DNA from: an uncultured Planctomycetaceae bacterium
GTDB lineage: Bacteria; Planctomycetota; Planctomycetia; Pirellulales; Lacipirellulaceae
Length of the DNA stretch: 7,591 bases
Assembly (NCBI GenBank): GCA_937860165.1
Contig: CALMBE010000365.1
Location: forward strand, 1-7,591
Reading direction: 5' to 3'
Part shown: in pieces, positions 6,404-7,591 of the stretch
Layout: every line of letters begins with the position of its first letter
Numbering within the stretch: the first letter of the stretch is position 1
Notes under the pieces: model-generated
The model's database searches: none
What the model saw: only the letters and a program-made list of their open reading frames with translations
Told to the model about the DNA's origin: nothing
Translations under genes and position numbers: made by a program

Positions 6404-6936
6404 TGCGGGATCGGTTTCTCGAACATTTTTCCAGCGACTTGGAGAGTTTCAGCGTGAATAGCACCTTCGCATGCCCGCTTTGCCAACAGACGTCCAAAAG
6501 CGATTTCGAGGCCTCATCCAAGGCGATTTCATGCTCGTACTGCCAGAAGTCGATCGGCATTCCGGCGGGGGCCATTGAGGATCAACAGGTCAAAAAGTGT
6601 TTTGTATGTCCGAGTACGGATCTCTTTGTGCGCAAGGATTTCCCCCAACGATTGGGGGTTTTGATTGTTGCCATCGGGATCGTCGGCAGTTCGATCGCTT
6701 GGTATTACACGAATGTGTTGTGGACCTTTGGGATACTGTTTGCCACGGCACTAGCGGACGTGTTGCTGTATTCGTTCGTGGGAGATGCCTTGATGTGTTA
6801 TCGCTGCTTTGCTCAATATCGGGGAGTGAAGGAAATGGAATCCCATGGTCCCTTCGATTTGGAGACGCACGAGCGATACCGACAAATGGCGGCCAGACTG
6901 GAAGCGACTCAGCGAGTCGCACCAGGGAAAACGTAA
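6403..6936 (+). CDS. Zinc-ribbon protein with a two-helix membrane hairpin, unknown function
   Basis: From ATG 6403 the product is 177 residues. An N-terminal zinc ribbon uses CPLC (24-27) and CSYC (44-47). A second pair of knuckles, CFVC (66-69) and CYRC (132-135), is separated by two membrane segments (about 84-101 and 105-127), so the two halves could meet on the cytoplasmic side to bind a second metal. A charged tail follows (GPFDLETHERYRQMAARLE, 149-167). I do not recognise a named family. The start is uncertain. ATG 6403 overlaps the preceding TAA by one base but has no Shine-Dalgarno site. GTG 6454 has GGAGAG 7 nt upstream and would give a 160-residue protein beginning just before the first zinc knuckle. 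The overlap with the previous gene and their shared membrane nature suggest a joint role. Confidence 0.8.
   Translation: MRDRFLEHFSSDLESFSVNSTFACPLCQQTSKSDFEASSKAISCSYCQKSIGIPAGAIEDQQVKKCFVCPSTDLFVRKDFPQRLGVLIVAIGIVGSSIAWYYTNVLWTFGILFATALADVLLYSFVGDALMCYRCFAQYRGVKEMESHGPFDLETHERYRQMAARLEATQRVAPGKT
6441..6446 (+). promoter_or_regulatory. Shine-Dalgarno site supporting an internal GTG start
   Basis: GGAGAG lies 7 nt before GTG 6454, in frame with the zinc-ribbon protein. It argues for the shorter 160-residue form, or for two alternative products, since ATG 6403 has no such site. Confidence 0.4.
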
Positions 6937-6989
6937 CGCCTGCCGATTGGACACGCGGGCACTGCGCTTGACGAACTGTGGGAGTTACT

Positions 6990-7591
6990 ATGGAAGTCGA
7001 ACAACAGCGGATCGAAGAAGATCTGCGTGGACAACTCTCCGGCGATGTCCATTGCGACGACCTCTTTGTGCAGCTTTACTCCAGCGATGCCAGTATCTAC
7101 GAAATTCGTCCGTTGGGGGTCGTTCGGCCTCGAACCCTGGACGATGTCGTGGCCACGGTTCGCTACGCAGCGAGCAGTGGCATTCCTCTTCACGCGCGAG
7201 GGAGCGGTTCGGGCCTAGCAGGGGGGGCCCTGGGCCGGGGACTGGTTGTCGATTTCTCGCGGTTTCTGCGGCGAATGGTCAGCGTCTCCGAGGATCGCGT
7301 GCGGGTGGAAGCAGGGATGGTGCTCGACGAACTCAACCGCCAACTCGAGCCGCGCGGTAGGTATTTTGGCCCAGATCCCGCTACCAAGCATGTGACCACT
7401 TTAGGAAGCATGGTCGCTTTGGATGCCTCGGGGAGCCACTGGCTGGCCGTCGGTTCGACGCGACGCCATCTCGAGTCGGTCCAGATGGTACTAGCCGATG
7501 GAGAGGTGGTGGAACTTGCGACCCACGATCCCAGCACAGCGGTCGAAACAACCGGCCTCGATCGCCTGATTACAGGAGTTGATGAAATCCT
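6990..7591 (+). CDS. FAD-linked oxidase (GlcD/YdiJ-like), N-terminal part
   Basis: ATG 6990 has GGGAG (6980-6984) 5 nt upstream. The frame stays open to the window end, giving 200 residues of a longer protein. The segment RPRTLDDVVATVRYAASSGIPLHARGSGSGLAGGALGRG (47-84) is the PCMH-type FAD-binding signature, with the flavin diphosphate loop at 70-81. The segment FGPDPATKHVTTLGSMVALDASG (126-148) and the following LESVQMVLADGEVVEL (161-176) are typical of the GlcD/D-lactate dehydrogenase branch. Such enzymes oxidise 2-hydroxy acids (lactate, glycolate, 2-hydroxyglutarate) and pass electrons to the respiratory chain. The opening VHCDDLFVQLYSSDASIYEIRPLGVV (20-45) resembles the long YdiJ-like proteins that carry a C-terminal Fe-S domain, but that region is beyond the window. 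The substrate cannot be told. It starts 53 nt after the zinc-ribbon gene and may share its transcript. Confidence 0.9.
   Translation, partial: MEVEQQRIEEDLRGQLSGDVHCDDLFVQLYSSDASIYEIRPLGVVRPRTLDDVVATVRYAASSGIPLHARGSGSGLAGGALGRGLVVDFSRFLRRMVSVSEDRVRVEAGMVLDELNRQLEPRGRYFGPDPATKHVTTLGSMVALDASGSHWLAVGSTRRHLESVQMVLADGEVVELATHDPSTAVETTGLDRLITGVDEI

Overview
The window most likely comes from a planctomycete of the Pirellulales type. The strongest evidence is the first two genes, the tail of a DUF1553 (PSD1-type) protein followed by a DUF1501 protein with a twin-arginine-like leader. This pair is characteristic of, and highly expanded in, Planctomycetes and relatives. A large multihaem cytochrome with HEAT and TPR repeats, moderate-to-high GC, mixed use of Shine-Dalgarno sites and long intergenic gaps with palindromes fit the same lineage. 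The assignment is inferred from gene content, not from a marker gene. All supported genes are on the + strand.

Left block (1-1880): the 3' end of a DUF1553 gene and, 32 nt later, a complete DUF1501 gene. Together they look like one two-gene transcription unit. It is followed by a perfect 28-bp palindrome (1922-1949) and a short direct-repeat patch.

Middle block (2122-4338): one long gene for an exported or membrane-anchored octahaem c-type cytochrome. Its C-terminal half is a HEAT plus TPR solenoid, suggesting an electron-transfer module joined to a protein-docking scaffold. Its start is probably TTG.

Intergenic block (4339-4920): about 580 nt with no convincing gene. It contains a possible terminator hairpin and a 265-bp element (4448-4712). 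The element is bounded by long inverted repeats, each arm is itself a hairpin, and a third strong hairpin sits in the centre. It looks like a non-autonomous mobile element or dispersed structured repeat and is the most unusual structure in the window.

Right block (4921-7591): folE (GTP cyclohydrolase I), an unrecognised multi-pass membrane protein, an unrecognised small zinc-ribbon/two-TM protein, and the 5' part of a GlcD/YdiJ-like FAD-linked oxidase. They are co-directional and closely spaced (28-nt gap, 1-nt overlap, 53-nt gap), so they may be one operon. FolE makes 7,8-dihydroneopterin triphosphate for folate/pterin synthesis; how the other three relate to it is not evident. No tRNA, rRNA, CRISPR array or intact transposase was seen.
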